Notes: generated from the sequence alone by a model not told the origin. 64,000 nucleotides of DNA from Lepas anatifera (GCA_034440635.1 JAOTON010001351.1:1329501-1393500), one strand, 5' to 3'; shown: positions 45,857 to 58,120, numbered from the stretch's first letter. Program-made: numbers and translations.

Positions 45857-46316
45857 GCTACTGGTCCAATCCCCTGGCCTTTACCTGTTTTGTTTTCAAA
45901 ACAAGCGTAATGAGTTATTGTTTTGTTCCGAAGTGTTCGCATCGCAGTTGTAGAAACTGTTGCAAGTTTTCCTCTTTTCCAAGAGATACCAAACTGAAAA
46001 AGTAGTGGCTGACAACTTAGGTGTTTGCATGCTTTGGCCGTATGGATGTTTATGCAAAAGATAAAATCGGAGTTTTGTAACTTGTACAGACCTTACCAAA
46101 GCCTTCCACCATGATGCCAAAGACAAGGAATCTTTAATACAAGGTCCAGAAATGTGAATATCTCTCCTATCTTGCTATCGTGAGCCTGTGTCTGAGAGAG
46201 TTATGTGGCGATATACTGCTGCCCATGCTCGATCAGGCCGGTATTCACTAGCGAGAGCCATCGTCTGGTTTATGCCACACCGGTCTAATTTAGTCAGTCA
46301 AGTGCTGCAAAGCTCA
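45857..46316. other. No recognised feature
   Basis: Nothing recognised. Confidence 0.35.
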
Positions 46317-46340
46317 GCAGCAGCAGCAGCAGCAGCAGCA

Positions 46341-46372
<32 letters not shown>
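46317..46372 (+). repeat. (CAG)n(CGG)n trinucleotide tract
   Basis: A run of AGC triplets passes directly into a run of GGC triplets. It lies in an ORF (46188-46826) as poly-Ala, but that ORF continues into a minisatellite and I do not call it a gene. Confidence 0.95.
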
Positions 46373-46519
46373 AGGCGCGAGGAGAGCAGCATCCGTGGGG
46401 GGGACCTCCCGAAACAAGTCAAAACCAGGTGTGCAAAAATATACTTTTGCACACCATCATTTTTTCAAGGTGTGTGACCACACACTCTGCCCCCTAATCC
46501 GCCGTCCCTACCACCGTTG

Positions 46520-47360
46520 CTCTCCGGGGATGTCTTTTGCTCTCCATAGGGCACCTCTGCTCTCCAGGGGGCGCCTTTCCTATCCAAGGGCAGCTATGCT
46601 ATTCAGAGGGGGTGTCTTTTCTCTGCGGAGGGCACCTTTTGCTATCCAGGGGCGCCGTTGCTGTTGGGGGGACGCCTTTCCATCCAACGGGCGCCTATGC
46701 TCTCCAGGGGGACTGTTGCTCTTCTGGGTGAATTTCTTTCTGTCTAGGATGTGCCTTTGTTATCCAAGGACACCTATGCTATCCAGGGGCGCCGTTGCTC
46801 TTCTGGGGGCATCTCTTTCTGTCTAGGGTCCGCCTTTGTTATCCTAAGACACCTATGCTATCCAGGGGGGCGCCTTTTGATGTTCAAGAGGCGTCTCTGC
46901 TGTCCAAGGGAATTCTTTGCTATCCAAGGGCACCTATGCTTTTCGTGGGGACGCGCCTTTTGCTGTTCAAGAGGGGTCTCTACTGTCCAAGGGGAGCCTT
47001 TGCTATCCAAGGGCACCTATGCTATCCAGGGGGGGTGCCTTTCTCTATGGGGTAGGCGGGTGGCGTCTGTTGCTGTCTAGGAGGCGCCTCTGCTGTTCAG
47101 GGGTGCCTTTGCTATCCAGGGGCACCTATGCTATCCAGAGGAAGAGCCTTTGCTCTGTAGGGGGCGCTTTTGCTATCCAAGGGCGCCTATGATATCAAGA
47201 CGGGCGCTCTTTTCTCAGTGAGGGGTCCCTTTTCTGTCCAGGTGGCGCCAATGCTATGCAGAGAGGTCATCTATGCTCTGTGGGGGGGGGGCGCCTTTTG
47301 CTGTACAGGAGCACCTGTGCTAACCAGAGGGCGCCTATGCTATCCAGGGGTAGCTTTTCA
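46520..47360 (+). repeat. GGGCGCC-type minisatellite
   Basis: Degenerate units of roughly 25-30 bp such as GCTATCCAGGGGGCGCC and CTATCCAAGGGCACC. All three forward frames are open over parts of it. Related patches lie at about 40860-40930 and 56835-56975. The short hairpin TGTGCAAAAATATACTTTTGC just before it (46430-46450) has a counterpart at about 57122-57146. Confidence 0.85.
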
Positions 47361-47394
47361 ATAATCAATAACAATCTAGCACTATCTTTTCAAT

Positions 47395-47583
47395 AACAAT
47401 GAAAACTTCGCTGAAGTATCTTGATCGGTTATTTGTATGCTTCTGTTCTTATTATTTAAGAATAAGAACAGAAGCATATTTAATAAGAACAGAAGCATAG
47501 AAATAATAAGAACAGAACATAATTCTGTTCTCATTATTTCTTATTAGATAATAAGCACATAAACATACAAACAACCGATTAAC
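47395..47583. repeat. Small AT-rich foldback
   Basis: The outer blocks TCGGTTATTTGTATG and CATACAAACAACCGA are inverted. The middle repeats AATAAGAACAGAA several times on both strands. The left edge AACTTCGCTGAAGTATCTT recurs, inverted, near 48558. Confidence 0.8.
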
Positions 47584-48589
47584 CTATTTGTCGGCTCCGG
47601 CTACCCTATTTGGGGGGGGTTTGGCCCCTAGATCTCGTAATCTAACCGACCGATTTTGAAATTAAGTGCCTGATTCCTCTGCTGCTAAACTTTATTTTGA
47701 AAAAGAAAATTTCAAATTTTTATTTTTAGGGAGGTGTGCAAATATATTTTTGTGTATTTTTGATTTTCCTAACCCTTGTTCTGTTGTCGATTTTACAAAC
47801 TAGTTCGCTTACAATAATTGCCCAAATTTTCTATATCGAGTTACGCAAATTCAATTTGGCGTTCCAGGACCAGGACTATGGGGAAATATATACCTAAAGT
47901 TTTGTTACGCGGATTAGAAGCCGTCATATACTGTGGCATCTTTGCACATAAATAAATGAGAAAAAAGTGAAAACTCATCGGGGCGGATGCAGTAAGGTAA
48001 ACAGTGGGGTAAATACATACCAACATATGGATGGTTGTGAGTATATTAGTCCTCGACTAGTTGATTTATTTTGTATTTTCCCTCCTGGGCTCTGGGAAGG
48101 GGGTGCTGGGCGGATCAGGACTCGTCGGGGGGGTGGGGGTGATTGGACTTTTCATATACAACGATATTGAGTCGCGGCGGTGATACTGGCTGGGATTACT
48201 TTTGAAAATGTGTGTGCTGGACACGCCTCTGGTATTATTGGGTTTACTTTTTATTTTCTATACCTTGTTTCCTGCGGCTGTGGTCTTCTCTACGTTTGTC
48301 TTTTGTAACATTCCCTTTTGATGTGTACCGCCCTGTGATACAATAGTGCATTGTGATGCCTTGCTCCTAAAATGATATATAAACCATATACTGGTCGGTG
48401 CGGGGCTCCTTTAAAAACCCATCGCATCGATAATACTTGGTTTGTGGTGCCTCCCCAACCCGCCGCCCGCCCTGGTAATATATAATCTGATTTGAACCTG
48501 TGTGTTTTGAAGTGTTTTCTTGGCTTTATTTTTGAAACCTGGGGGACAATTTAAGATACTTCAGCGAATTTTTCATTTCGCTAGTGTTT
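47584..48589. other. No recognised feature
   Basis: A G-rich patch lies near 48100-48145. No gene recognised. Confidence 0.35.
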
Positions 48590-48900
48590 GGCTGGAAAAA
48601 TAGAAAAGTCTGTCATACAAATACTGGTCTAGTCTTGTTGTATTGTCGGCATTACTCTTAGGTTAGAGGTACCAAGATCGTTGTTGTCACGACAGCCATT
48701 TTTTCATTCTAATAGGCATTTGTGTGAAGCTCAATTCGAGGTCTGGCTACACTATGACCGAGAGTTTTGGATATTTTCTACACGATTCTGATGAAGGGCT
48801 GTGCCCGAATATATAATCTTCAGTGTTTTTTTACGTTTCCGGATTCGAGGGGACAGACCACCTTATCAACGTATCATCACCTTATCAACTGAATGATAAT
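48590..48900 (+). repeat. Right arm of the foldback array
   Basis: Inverted counterpart of 43660-43990, contains the hammerhead-like motif at 48784-48818, and ends in duplicated CACCTTATCAAC words. Confidence 0.8.
48784..48818 (+). ncRNA. Degenerate hammerhead-ribozyme-like motif
   Basis: Stem I is GATT (48784-48787) with AATC (48815-48818). The core is CTGATGA (48788-48794), stem II GGGC/GCCC with loop TGT, then GAA (48807-48809). The following base is T where the consensus has A. The layout matches hammerheads of Penelope-like elements, but activity is unlikely. Confidence 0.4.
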
Positions 48901-49081
48901 TTGACTTAATGATTGGATTTTCCCAGTTGTTGGCCGGCAAACATTGGAAGTGAAAAATGCATTCTCACCTCGTATTTATTAGCATTGGGAACACATTTTG
49001 GGGAGCGTCAGGTATTAAAACATCATCAGAAGATAACCACTGGAGCATTCCAGGACAAAACGACCAAAAATATTTCAATTT

Positions 49082-49790
49082 GACACCACCATGTCTAGAA
49101 GAAATCTGAAAATTTGTCTCTGGGGTAGTTTTGGGCTAGGAACACGCCTGTGAGTATCTTAGCCCCCTCCGACCAATGGTGACCGAGTTATAGCCCGAGG
49201 CATTTCGGGAGGTCACCTTGTAGACTCATTTTTGATGCTTCATAACTCAAAAACGCATTGCCTGGTTAACAAGTTTTGTATATCATTGAACTCGTCTTGA
49301 ACCATAAACTATTTTGAAAAGAAAATGTTAAAATTTTTAAAATTTTGTATTTCATTTCGTTTGACCTTTTCTTTTGTGCCCTAGCTTGTTCTGTTCGCAG
49401 TTGAAATTTACCTTTTTGACACGTCAAATTTTGCTTCATAAATAATCTTTTGATAAAGAATTAAAAAAATGCGTTCTTGATATAAATTCCAAATTTTTAG
49501 CACCTAAGGTATGTATGCAGACAATTTTTGACCACTGCATGAGTGCAGCTTTATATTTAACACCGCAAACAAAGCGGTTGCTTTCGGAATCGGTTGCTTG
49601 AAATGATATTGCATTGTCTTTATGAAATTTTTATCGTGCAAGTGTCAGAGTTTATGAGAATTAACACGCGCCCACATGAGGGGGGGCAATAGGCCTCTTC
49701 GAATTTCCACATGTAGTAAAAAAATACTATCGCGCAGCGCCACCGTACATTCATTTACCTCTAACCCGATAATTTTGCAACTTTTGGAAA
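49082..49790 (+). repeat. Left arm of a 0.7-kb inverted repeat
   Basis: Inverted relative to 51888-52608, sharing GACACCACCATGTCTAGA, CTAGCTTG-flanked and CGCGCCCACATGAG-type blocks over the whole length with moderate divergence. A TTAA (49665-49668) inside each arm marks the join of two repeat types. Confidence 0.85.
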
Positions 49791-51887
49791 AATAATTTAG
49801 GTCAAATGGCAGCTGATAGGTAACGTAAATACCGTACGTCAGCTGGCAACTAACTCGTGAGAGGGTGACCTGAGGTAGGCGGCCGTCCTTCTGCTTTGTG
49901 GCACGTTCAACTTTGGTTCTTTAATTAACCCTTCATCGTGGGAGTTACTTGTTTGGGTGGTGGGATCGGGGTCTCTGTGAAAAGGTCCTTGATGACTCTA
50001 GTGAGAGTCCGACTCCTAAAACTGAACTGGGAACAATTTGAAACGATTTGTAAAAACGAAAAATAGCAGCCATTAAAAGTGATAGAAAAAGAGCCATTTT
50101 TCGAGGAAGACGAGGGCAAATGAAATTCTTAGTGATGTGTTATTTAGCCTTGAAACTTTAAACGAAAATTTACAAAGATGTTGCAAATTTATCAATAATT
50201 TAAAAAAGTATAACTTATCCTATAAGCACCACTAACTCACACAATTACGTCGTTCCCGGAGATGGACAAATAGTATCGATACAATGTGACCCAGTGCAGC
50301 ACAGCACACCCTTGAGAGGATTCATACAATGGAAAAAACGTACCTGAAAGGCTTTCATTCCCAGGGCGTAATTTGAATCTGCTCATATATGCGAAAAAAT
50401 GTTAACATTCAAAGGATGTTTCACCACTTTTACCACTGTTTCCACGTTTCATTGGAGGTGGTCGGGCACCCACAAATAGATATAATTCCACACTCCTGGT
50501 GCCTTGTATAATCATTGGAAAATAAGGGAAGACTTCAACACTGACACTGACTTTGTCCTGCAAAAAGGCATTCATTCACCTGCAATGATGGCCGTCAGAT
50601 AATACTTAAGCCAAATAATTTATACCAGTATGTTTAATATCAAATTTGCATTGGACATTTGCCATGGATAAATTTGCGACCATTCACGCAGCACCCATAA
50701 AAGAAAGTCTACTTGCACAGCACGACACTGTTTGGTTCACCCATAGGTATAAGAAACCCGAACCTCTCTTCCTTTGTTTGTAGAGATTTCATGAACAGTG
50801 ATGGATGTGTTATTTACCGCTGGTATTCTAAGAAACTTTTAATTCGTTTTTTCATAATCGCACTGGCGAACAGATTTTGGAGCTGTCTGGCAACATTGGC
50901 TATGCTTGATTATGGAATGTACAAGAACTAGATCGTACTGAAAATGTATGCGTAAGAAAATCATGCGTACCTTTGGCATCACGTATTTGATCTTTCACTG
51001 GACTTTTTAAACTATCGAGATATGTTGCCGGTTTGGCCGTGCTCTCGATATAGTCACAGGTGCTCTTTCTGTGAGACATAGTGAAAACGCTTCATTCACA
51101 TAATTGAATTTTGCATTGTGCAGCACAGCTCCATCAGATGTCCATTCTTCAGTCATTTCTCTCGCTTTCATGCTCCAGGCATAAGTTCTGAAAAAAACAC
51201 GAGCCATCGCAGTGCTGTGTTTGGAGCCATCTGATATCACACAGGCTTCATAGCCTAATTGTTGATTACCTCTCCTGTTCAGTAACCCATGTAGAATGAA
51301 CAGTGCACCGGGAGCGACGGCGCTAAATAGCCCATTTTAATCTCTACCGACAATGTTACATACAATCATTTGGTCGGGTCACCTTTTAGGTCACTGTAAT
51401 AGCTGACAGAGCAGAGCCATAGAAAACAATTGTCAGCACCATTGAAATCTTCTTGTCATCGAGCCCGATAGGATTACATATCTTATAATCTTATCTGGCC
51501 AAATTTCAAAATTAGCCTGCTTTGACTTAGAGTCGGGCTTAGGTCTGTATGGTACAAAGTATATTAATCAAACTGCAGCGGTAAGTCAGACATGACAACG
51601 TAAAAATAAAACATCCATCGCAATTCACGACAATTCTCAATTCTCGCAGGTTATCGAAATTTGCCAATTGCCCCATGCATTTCTAATGGAGAGATCATGA
51701 CCCTGACCTTGTCCCAGGTTATCGATATGGAAATCCTGCTACGAATAATTATCTTACTCGGTGACCTTACTATGTGATGTGAATCTAAGGACGATAGGTT
51801 AAATTTGACCTTACTGATGCATCTCCAAAGTTTTTCGAGGTTAGGTCTCTTGATCTGGGTTGACGGTCTGACCTGATATGACCCGGA
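49791..51887. other. Spacer of the inverted repeat, no recognised gene
   Basis: Contains TTAACCCTTCATCGTGGG (49926-49943), which looks like a lone piggyBac-type end, and an AGGTCA-type repeat segment at 51660-51800. No coding region recognised. Confidence 0.4.
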
Positions 51888-52608
51888 CTTAAAATTTTGC
51901 CAGAAGCTGCAAAAATGTCGGGTTAGAGGTAGATGAAGTACGGTGGCGCTGCGCGATAGTGTTCTCTTTTACTGTCAGTGGAACCCGAGGAGGCCTGTTG
52001 CCCCCCTCGTGTGGGCGCGGGTTAAGTCTCATAAGCCCTGACACTTGCACGATGAAAATTTCATAAAAACAATGCAATATCATTGCAGGCAACCGATTCC
52101 AAAAGCAACCGCTTTGTTTGCGGTGTTAAACATAAGGCTGCACTAATGCAGTGGTCAAAAACCGTCTGCATACATACCTTAGGAGCTAAAAATTTGGAAT
52201 TTACAGGAAGAACACATTTTTAAAATTTTTTTCTCAAAAGATAATCTATTAAGAAAAATTTCTAACCTGTCAAAAAGGTCAATTTCAACTGCAAACAGGT
52301 CAAGCTAGGTCACAAAAGAAAAGGTCAAACGAAATGAAATACAAAATTAAAAAAATTAAAATTTTCTTTCCTCAAAATAATGCATGGTTCAAGATGAGTT
52401 CATTGATAAACAAAACTTGTTAATCAGACAATGCATTTTTTAGTTATGAAGCATCGAAGATGAGTATACAAGGTGACCTCCCGAAAATGCCTCGGGCTAT
52501 AACTCGGCCACCGTTGGTCGGAGGGGGCTAAGATTCTCACAGGCGTGTTCCTGGCCCAAAACTACCCGGAGACAAAGTTTCAGATTTTTTCTAGACATGG
52601 TGGTGTCA
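51888..52608 (-). repeat. Right arm of the 0.7-kb inverted repeat
   Basis: Counterpart of 49082-49790. Contains the CpG-rich TTAA end (51950-52024) related to those at 930, 5725 and 60430. Confidence 0.85.
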
Positions 52609-53063
52609 AGCCTTGCTCGATCTGTCCTGGAATCCCCCTTAACAGCCTTAAACCTTAACAGCCGGCAAAGGCAACAAAATGTGCGACAAGCGACTTTCTT
52701 CAAAATCCAAGAGAGGTAGTATGTACAGCCGGTTCGATACTGATTGGTAGGTATTAGCCTGCGGTATATTGTAAAAATATCTCTCAAGTGATGGTCCTTG
52801 CTGACACCATTGTTGCCTCACCTGCTGCGTTTGAACTGGATGCATGAACTGGCGTGCGAAATACTACAAAAGGTCCAAATTTCGGAAGTAATTGAGAAAG
52901 AAGAAAATCACCGGGATCGGCGAAAAAAGTTGTGTTGTCCATGATTTTCCAAATTGGCGCCTCATCCAGTTTGCAGGGTCCCAAATTTAAAGAGCTCGTC
53001 AAAGTTCATCGCTAGAGACGAAACGTCTATGAGAAGAGTAATCGTTTTCAAGATATTTCTTAA

Positions 53064-55863
53064 CCCGTTAACGCCCAGGGTACTAAATATAGTGGGTATA
53101 TATATTTTGTCGTATGATATGCGCAACACATGATTCAAGGTTGTCTTTGTTGTCGACTGTAGTATGGAACATGAGCTGTCAGTCCGACATGATATTCCTG
53201 GTATTGATCCGTATGATGCATATTTAATCGATTTTATAATTGACGATTTATCGTTCACTTGAGGTTACTCAAGAATTTCAAACTTTTTCCGGAATATAAT
53301 CCTTCTACATTAACCATAGTTCACATGCACTTCAAAAACACTTCTGGCAACTCTAAAACACCGATATGGGTAGTTTATTGAGTGTCCTGTCTTCAGAGCG
53401 TGGCGCATAACATGCACCCGCTAAATTTAGTACCCTGGGCGGAACGCATGTCACTGGGGAGCCTTTATCTTTTAGGGCCTTGACTGGGGAGCGGCGACAT
53501 GCGTGGACGAAGGGGTCAGACACGTGTTCCGACGCTAACCGGGAAGCGTTGGGAGTGTCCAGTGGGTGAAAGGAGTGTGAAATACTATTGAATAACTAGT
53601 TTTGCAATGGCGAGACTAAAGGCATTGACGGTACAAGAGGCGCTGGACCTGATCCAAGATGAGGACTTTGGTAGTGATGATGACTCTCATGTTGACCTCG
53701 TGATAGTACCACCAGAAGCTGTAGATAATATCACAGATGAAGAGGATTGCAATGACGAAGAAATCGAGGTACTCGATGTTAGCGACGTTGCTGGCAGCCT
53801 TGAAGCTCATGTTCCCGCGAGAGAAAAGTCACCTGAGCCGACCAAAAACGCAGAAAAACTGAGGAAGAGCCAAGATGGCGGCAGAAAACGCCGGAGTTTA
53901 CGAGGATCCGATAGCTACAGCTGGTGCGGGCTCTTGGGAAGAGGAAGTACGCCATCTTCTGCAAGATAAGTCGCCTGTGACATTATTCGAAGAACTGTTC
54001 ACAGAAGAAGTGTACAGTCACATCATTCGTGCAACGCTGAGATACGCGGCCAGCACGAACAATGACCAGCTCTTCACACTGCCAGTAAATGATCTCAAGG
54101 CCTTTATTGGGATCCTGCTTCTGACCGGATACCACAAATTCCCCAGCGAGAGACACTACTGGTCCAACGCCGGAGACCTGGGTGTGTCGGACGTCAAGGA
54201 AGCTCTCACTAGGAACCGGTGCGCAAACATCAAGGCTTACCTCCACCTCGCTGACAGTAACCAGGCGGTCACCAACAGACAAGATCGGGGTTTCAGAGTA
54301 AGACCCCTCATGGATATGCTGAATAAGACATTCCAGAAATTCGGAGTCTTCTCAGAGGAGCTGGCCATCGATGAAATGATGGTTAAGTATTTCGGCCGAA
54401 ACTCGTTGAAGCAGTCTATCCGTGGCAAGTCCGTGAGGTTCGGGTACAAAATGTGGGCGTTGTGCGGCAAACTCGGCTACTGCTTCAAATTCAATCTGTA
54501 CTGTGGGAAGGAGGAGAACAGTAGCAACGAGCCTCTAGGTACTAGAGTTGTCCTGGACATACTGAAGTCAGTGGAAACCAGCACCGACCACAAGGTGTAT
54601 TTTGACAACTTTCTCACCTCTCGTTCTCTGTTGGTTACTCTGTCGGACCGTGGCTTTCGAGCCACTGGGACAGTCCGCGAGAACAGAACGGGACGATGCC
54701 CAGTCTCAGATCAGAAAACGCTAAAGGCAGGAGGACGTGGCCGCCACGAAAGATGGTTTGACGCAGCAGGGAGGTGTGCCTAGTGAAGTGGAGCGACAAC
54801 CGGTGTGTGACTATGCTCTCCAACCACGAGAGTGACCGCCCACTTACCCAGGCCAGGAGGTGGGATCGTGCTCAGCGGGCGCACAGAAATATCCCGCAGC
54901 CCCGCCTGGTCCAAAGCTACAACCAGTCCATGGGAGGAGTTGACAACTATGACTGGTACTGTGGCAAGCATGCCACTGGTATCAGAGGCAAGAAGTGGTA
55001 CTGGGCACTCTTCACACGTATGCTGGACATGGCAGTGGTGAACGCATGGGTGCTTCATCGCATTGTACAGGAGAAATCACTGCCGAGTTCCGTCGAGAGA
55101 TCGCCGTTGCGTACCTGCGCGGCGCTGTGGGCAGCCGTCCCCAGCGTCCAACCGCTCCGCTCGCGCCTCCTCCAGCTGACCTCCGATACGATGGACTCAA
55201 CCACTTGGTTGCACTGGGCGACAAACAGCGACATTGTCGTATGGAAAACTGCAAGAAGCGACCGAGCTTCCAGTGCGTGAAGTGCAAAGTGACTCTTTGC
55301 ATACCGTGCTTCGTGCCCCACCACACTCGCCCTGTGACTCGCCCCCGCCGGTGAAAGATTTCAAAAGGTTTTGAATACCAGCAAAGGCTAGCCAGAAAGT
55401 TATTGCACTGCCAATTGTGTGATGCTACGTTTTGATCGATGGAGAATGAATTTGCATGTTCTTTCGTGATTTTTGTACTGTTGTAATACAGTTTCAGGCT
55501 GCTCAATTGTTTTGCATTTAAGAAAAAACAGTAAACAATGAAATACATAAGCAAATAATATATTAAGTAGAGTGAAGATAAGCAATCACTTACATCTCCT
55601 AGCGTCATATTGACCAATTATTGTTCATAGATAACGCTTTCCGCGCAGCGCGCCGGCCTTGCGCCGAGGGGCAGTCCCACCGCAACCCGGCCCGAGTGAC
55701 AACCCTCCCGCCCAGGGTACTAAATATAGTGGGTCCTCTCACAACGCCCCAGGGCATCTGAGGGACAAAAAAGCTATGCAATTCTTGACTTCACACGTAA
55801 GAGTGCCAAACTTATCGAATTCGTTTGTATGCTTCAAAAATTGCGACCCTGGGCGTTAACGGG
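53064..55863 (+). mobile_element. piggyBac transposon, nearly complete but frameshifted
   Basis: TTAA at 53060-53063 and 55864-55867. Terminal inverted repeats are CCCGTTAACGCCCAGGGT, 18 bp perfect. Each end also carries an inner inverted copy of the GCCCAGGGTACTAAAT motif (53423-53443 on the left; 55710-55735 on the right), so each terminus can fold on itself. The 2.8-kb length and one transposase gene are typical. A short outer inverted repeat (about 52716-52758 and 55883-55921) shows that it landed inside an older foldback. Confidence 0.95.
53607..55354 (+). pseudogene. piggyBac transposase with about three frameshifts
   Basis: The 5' frame from ATG 53607 encodes an acidic N-terminus (LTVQEALDLIQDEDF, then TDEEDCNDEE). 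After a shift between about 53870 and 53960, the frame to 54780 encodes the DDE_Tnp_1_7 domain: LKAFIGILLLTGYH, ELAIDEMMVKYFGR (first catalytic Asp), KVYFDNFLTSRSLL (second Asp) and GFRATGTVREN. A shift near 54770 leads to VKWSDNRCVTMLSN, SYNQSMGGVDNYD (third Asp) and RGKKWYWALFT. A shift near 55070 restores the frame with EFRREIAVAYLR and the C-terminal Cys-rich zinc region, CRMENCKKRPSFQCVKC then CIPCF. All family landmarks and catalytic Asp are present, so inactivation looks recent. It cannot make the full protein as read. Confidence 0.92.
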
Positions 55864-55867
55864 TTAA

Positions 55868-56834
55868 ACGAACTGACACTAATACCTACCAATCACTGTG
55901 GGACCGGCTGTACATACGCGTGACTGAGTTTTAGCAGGGGGTGGAGGTCACAGATTAACGGAAAATCGGTCTTGAATAGCATTTTACAAATGGAAAGAAA
56001 GTGAGCCGAAGTTAAAATATAATTTTTTTATTCACGGCTTGATCTCGCTGTGCCCTAATAACTATCGAACAATATGCTTTCGTTGTCTCAATTTACCCTC
56101 CTCCTTCTCAACTTTATTGCCTCCTTCAATTAGAGGCCGTCCATCAACAACGTTGCGCATATTTTGTGATTTTTACCCCCTTCCTCCATTTAAATGTGTC
56201 ATTTGATTGGAGAAATGAAATAATACGCGTCGATTGGTGGATGCCGCGCGCGTCATTGCCACAACCGCTCGCCGACTACGGGCAGAACATGTGCTCACCA
56301 AAACTGTCAAACTTTTTTCGGCCGTCGGTTGCCGAACTACAGATTCCGCCAATGTAAAGAAGACACTTCCCAGACTACATGGTATGATTTTCTAGCTGAT
56401 CCTGACTGTGCCTTTTTTGCCAGTCTTAGGAAATATGATGTATGTTATAAATTTTAGTTCCGAAACATATGTTTATTAGAACACTCACTGCATTCTTCGG
56501 AGCATCCAGAACCGTATTTTTGTAACCAGAAGGTCGCAAATATCCCGAGCTTTACAGTAGTGTACGTTTTTTATGGATGGCGAGGTGTGAGCACCTGCTA
56601 TTAACGTTTTAGATCATGCTACTATTTCTGGCCAGATACCCGTATTTAGCGAGGCAGAATAAGTTTCAAGTTTCAGCTCCTATGAAACCAATGTGGTACG
56701 CTAGAGGAAGAAAATAATGATGGTTTTCCGGGTTCCAAACAATTCTAAAACGCATAGCGTACATTTGATATCAATTCTAGAAAGTCGTTTTTGGCATTTT
56801 CGTCCCGTTTTTTAGGCCCGCTGCATCACTGTGC
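55868..56834. other. No recognised feature
   Basis: Beyond the short outer foldback arm (55883-55921), nothing recognised. Confidence 0.4.
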
Positions 56835-56975
56835 GTTGCTCTTCTCCGGAAGCGCCTCTGCTGTCCAGGATGCGCCTACGCTATCCATGAGCGCTTATTC
56901 TATCCAGAAGGACGCCTTTACTCAGGGGAGGGGGCGCTTTTTGCTGTCCAGGGGCGGCTTTGATGTCAGGGGGCG
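56835..56975 (+). repeat. GGGCGCC-type minisatellite patch
   Basis: Units such as GCTGTCCAGGATGCGCC and CTATCCAGAAGGACGCC resemble the array at 46520-47360. Confidence 0.7.
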
Positions 56976-57219
56976 CCGTTCATATCTGAAAATTACTTTA
57001 TTTCTCAATGAGGATCCTACCTCTTTAGGTAAGTGGTGATTAGGCTTGATTTTCTCTGACCGGCCGGGGGCGCCGGCAGAATCCGGGGAGGGGGCGCCGC
57101 CCTGGACCAAGCAAAAACAAGGGATGCAAAAGATGCTTTTGCACCCCTTTGAAAAACTCAAGGGATGCAACTGCACCTCTTGCCTCCTGGAATCCACCGT
57201 CCCTGAACGCCGGAGCGGC

Positions 57220-57610
57220 GGCGACGTGTGACGCCGGGGCGGCGGCTACCGGCGACGTGTGACGCCGGGGCGGCGGCTACCGGCGACGTGTGACGCCGGG
57301 GCGGCGGCTACCGGCGACGTGTGACGCCGGGGCGGCGGCTACCGGCGACGTGTGACGCCGGGGTGGCGGCTACCGGCGACGTGTGACGCCGGGGTGGCGG
57401 CTACCGGCGACGTGTGACGCCGGGGCCGCGGCTACCGGCGACGTGTGACGCCGGGGCGGCGGGGACGTGTGACGCTGGGCGGCGGCGACGTGTGACGCCG
57501 TGGCGGCGGGGACGTGTGACGCTGGGCGGCGGCGACGTGTGACGCCGGGGCGGCGGCGACGGTGACGCCGGGGCGGCGGGGACGTGTGACGCTGGGCGGC
57601 GGGGACATAT
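57220..57610 (+). repeat. 31-bp GC-rich minisatellite and degenerate relatives
   Basis: The 31-bp unit with GACGCCGGGGCGGCGGCTAC repeats about seven times to 57450, then shorter variants of GGCGGCGACGTGTGACGC follow. Confidence 0.93.
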
Positions 57611-57620
57611 GACGCCGGGG

Positions 57621-58120
57621 CGGCGGCGACGTTACGGTACCAGTGGCCGGCAATGGCGTGGCCAGGGGCAGCGGCGACGTTACGGTACCAGTGGCCGGCA
57701 ATGGCGTGGCCAGGGGCAGCGGGGACGTTACGGTACCAGTGGTCGGCAATGGCGTGGCCAGGGGCCGGGGCGGCGGGGACGTTACGGTACCAGTGGCCGG
57801 CAATGGCGTGGCCAGGGGCAGCGGCGACGTTACGGTACCAGTGGCCGGCAATGGCGTGGCCAGGGGCAGCGGGGACGTTACGGTACCAGTGGTCGGCAAT
57901 GGCGTGGCCAGGGGCCGGGGCGGCGGGGACGTTACGGTACCAGTGGCCGGCAATGGCGTGGCCAGGGGCAGCGGCGACGTTACGGTACCAGTGGTCGGCA
58001 ATGGCGTGGCCAGGGGCCGGGGCGGCGGGGACGTTACGGTACCAGTGGCCGGCAATGGCGTGGCCAGGGGCAGCGGGGACGTTACGGTACCAGTGGCCGG
58101 CAATGGCGTGGCCAGCGGCA
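57621..58120 (+). repeat. 48/54-bp minisatellite with higher-order pattern, 10 copies
   Basis: The mark GTTACGGTAC begins at 57631, 57679, 57727, 57781, 57829, 57877, 57931, 57979, 58033 and 58081. Spacings are 48, 48, 54, 48, 48, 54, 48, 54, 48. Both lengths are multiples of three, so frames on both strands stay open for 170-260 codons. These are repeat by-products. Confidence 0.95.

Noticed and set aside
46188..47192. Poly-Ala-containing and GGGCGCC-derived ORFs
   Set aside because: They run from a triplet tract into a degenerate minisatellite, and several frames overlap.
49926..49943. TTAACCC end as the start of a third piggyBac element
   Set aside because: No inverted partner end with TTAA could be found in the window. 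Left as a possible lone end.
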